From: Symbiodinium sp. CCMP2592
Taxonomy: Eukaryota; Sar; Dinophyceae; Suessiales; Symbiodiniaceae
Assembly: GCA_905221615.1 (NCBI GenBank)
Contig: CAJNDT010006129.1
Coordinates: forward strand, 310,001-374,000
Direction: 5' to 3'
Length of the DNA: 64,000 nt
This document shows, one piece after another, positions 63,017 to 64,000 of the stretch. A program made the position numbers and the translations under genes. How positions within the stretch are numbered: position 1 is the stretch's first letter; each line of letters starts with the position of its first letter. Under the pieces are notes generated by a model. It had not been told where the DNA came from. It ran no database searches and saw only the letters and a list, made by a program, of their open reading frames with translations.

Positions 63017-64000
63017 TCAGTTTGGCTGATTGTCCTCAGCACCACCCTTGTATTTCTGCAGTTTGCAGCTTTTGCGAGAGTGTGGCTTCAGGCATAATTG
63101 GCAGACGTGCACTCGACCGCAATCGCCTTTGCAAGTGCCGTTGTTGTATGCATAGCAGATCTGTCGCCCATCCGGCGTGCTGCTAAACACGAACCCCCTA
63201 GCCGAAGGATAGCCGATGCGGAGGCTGCTTTTGCCCCCCTTTCCGCGACCTTTGCCACCCTTACCCTTTGCACTTGCTTCTGCACCTGGTACATGATCCT
63301 GAAGCCGGAGCCACTTCGCTGGCGGAGGCGGTGCCGTGGAAGAAGATCCTCGACTGGCCAGCTCCAGCGCCAACGGTCCCACAAAGTGGTCTCTTTCAGT
63401 GCTGCATCCGTCCTGACTTCCGCCAGTGTTGTGGAGATATCTCGATTGTCCCTGCAAGCACGCTTGTAAGCTTCTTTGCGGAGTCGATGCTCGAAGTCCA
63501 ACAAGAGAGTCCAAGAAGGATTGACCGATTGAGTGCCCGAGGCGCCGTCAGGCCGAGACATTTGCAGAAGAAAGATCTTATCTCCCAACACATAATCGAC
63601 GTGCTTTGTAAAGTCGTGCACCCGGAGGTCCACAAACCAGGGCTTGGTGCGGAACCTAGCAGCCAGCATCAGAAAAAGCATGACATTCAAGACGTAGCCG
63701 CGCTGACGGAGCTCCTTCGAAGTAGCTGGAAGCTTGGCCTTCTTGCGCTCCTTCACAAGCCGTAACCGGCCCGATGAGTCCACTGAGGATTGGAACTGAG
63801 CATTGACCTCATCGGAGACGCTGGTCACCTCATCAAGTACCGCAGCACGGAGTTTTCCGCCTCAACTTCCTCCAATTTCAATGCAAGATACGTGGAGCTA
63901 GGTTCGTCCTTCTCCTTCAAGGCGCCAACAACCCTCTCAAGTGCGTGACGCATACCCATCCGATCGTTCGATGGAAGCGGCTTTGGAAGACCAAGAACAT
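63017..64000 (-). pseudogene. DIRS-like Gag, frame-broken, continuing off the window
   Basis: Three frames together make one gag. 64000 to about 63835 reads MRHALERVVGALKEKDEP, then LKLEEVEAENSVLRYL. 63828 to about 63390 reads VDYVLGDKIFLLQMSRP, then LLLDFEHRLRKEAYKRA and EVRTDAALKE. 63390-63017 reads HFVGPLALELASRG, then CYAYNNGTCKGDCGRVH (a C-x7-C-x3-C-x3-H zinc finger) and CQLCLKPHSRKSC (a zinc knuckle). The breaks at about 63832 and 63388 are single small indels, either decay or sequencing error. The last frame ends in TGA (63019-63017), and pol continues in the same frame. Confidence 0.72.

Overview
The window reads as nuclear DNA of a dinoflagellate, most likely Suessiales/Symbiodiniaceae-like (inference). 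The grounds are: scattered arrays of the TTTAGGG repeat (the telomere unit known in dinoflagellates); short exons whose junctions need GC or GA splice donors as well as GT; very large retroelement polyproteins carrying methyltransferase-like domains; and a very low density of host genes. There is no bacterial gene organisation.

Layout. (1) 1-17.1 kb: two copies of an unusual Ty1/copia-type element facing each other tail to tail around a 100-N assembly gap (3851-3950). The minus-strand copy is nearly complete and open: ORF1 (2628 aa) holds gag, protease, integrase, an inserted cytosine-methyltransferase-like domain, RT and RNase H. ORF2 (1108 aa) has a region resembling the RNA 2'-phosphotransferase Tpt1/KptA and a cysteine-rich zinc module. 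ORF3 resembles the endonuclease/exonuclease/phosphatase (EEP) fold. The plus-strand copy carries many small frame-breaking differences. (2) 17.1-38.3 kb: a repeat compartment with no confident intact gene. It holds at least eight families of short palindromic, MITE-like elements, interstitial telomeric repeats, microsatellites and one broken ubiquitin-like/ankyrin gene interrupted by a Penelope-like retroelement fragment. (3) 38.4-40.5 kb: a two-exon, six-transmembrane cation-channel-like gene, minus strand. (4) 40.5-46.9 kb: low-complexity intergenic DNA. (5) 47.0-48.4 kb: five exons of a guanylate kinase gene on the minus strand, reconstructed by following conserved kinase motifs through the splice junctions. 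(6) 48.8-53.4 kb: non-LTR retrotransposon remains, including a GC-rich RT/restriction-like-endonuclease element inserted into an older RT pseudogene with a 6-bp target duplication. (7) 53.4-58.4 kb: no recognisable gene and a long hexanucleotide satellite. (8) 58.4-64.0 kb: a YR-type (DIRS/Ngaro-like) retroelement on the minus strand with split direct repeats at its 3' end, a broken gag reading frame, an in-frame UGA followed by CUAG, and an intact pol.

The most interesting content is the two retroelements. The copia-like element adds three nucleic-acid-modifying-type modules (methyltransferase-like, Tpt1/ADP-ribosyl-transfer-like, EEP nuclease-like) to a normal copia machinery. The DIRS-like pol joins a methyltransferase-like domain, a 2-oxoglutarate/Fe(II) dioxygenase-like domain with a visible HxD...H...R set, RT and RNase H in one chain. 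Both methyltransferase-like domains appear to lack the catalytic cysteine. Dinoflagellates are known to carry abundant modified thymine (5-hydroxymethyluracil) and 5-methylcytosine, so retroelement proteins able to recognise or make modified bases are plausible, but that role is inference. All domain calls come from reading motifs by eye; no searches were run.
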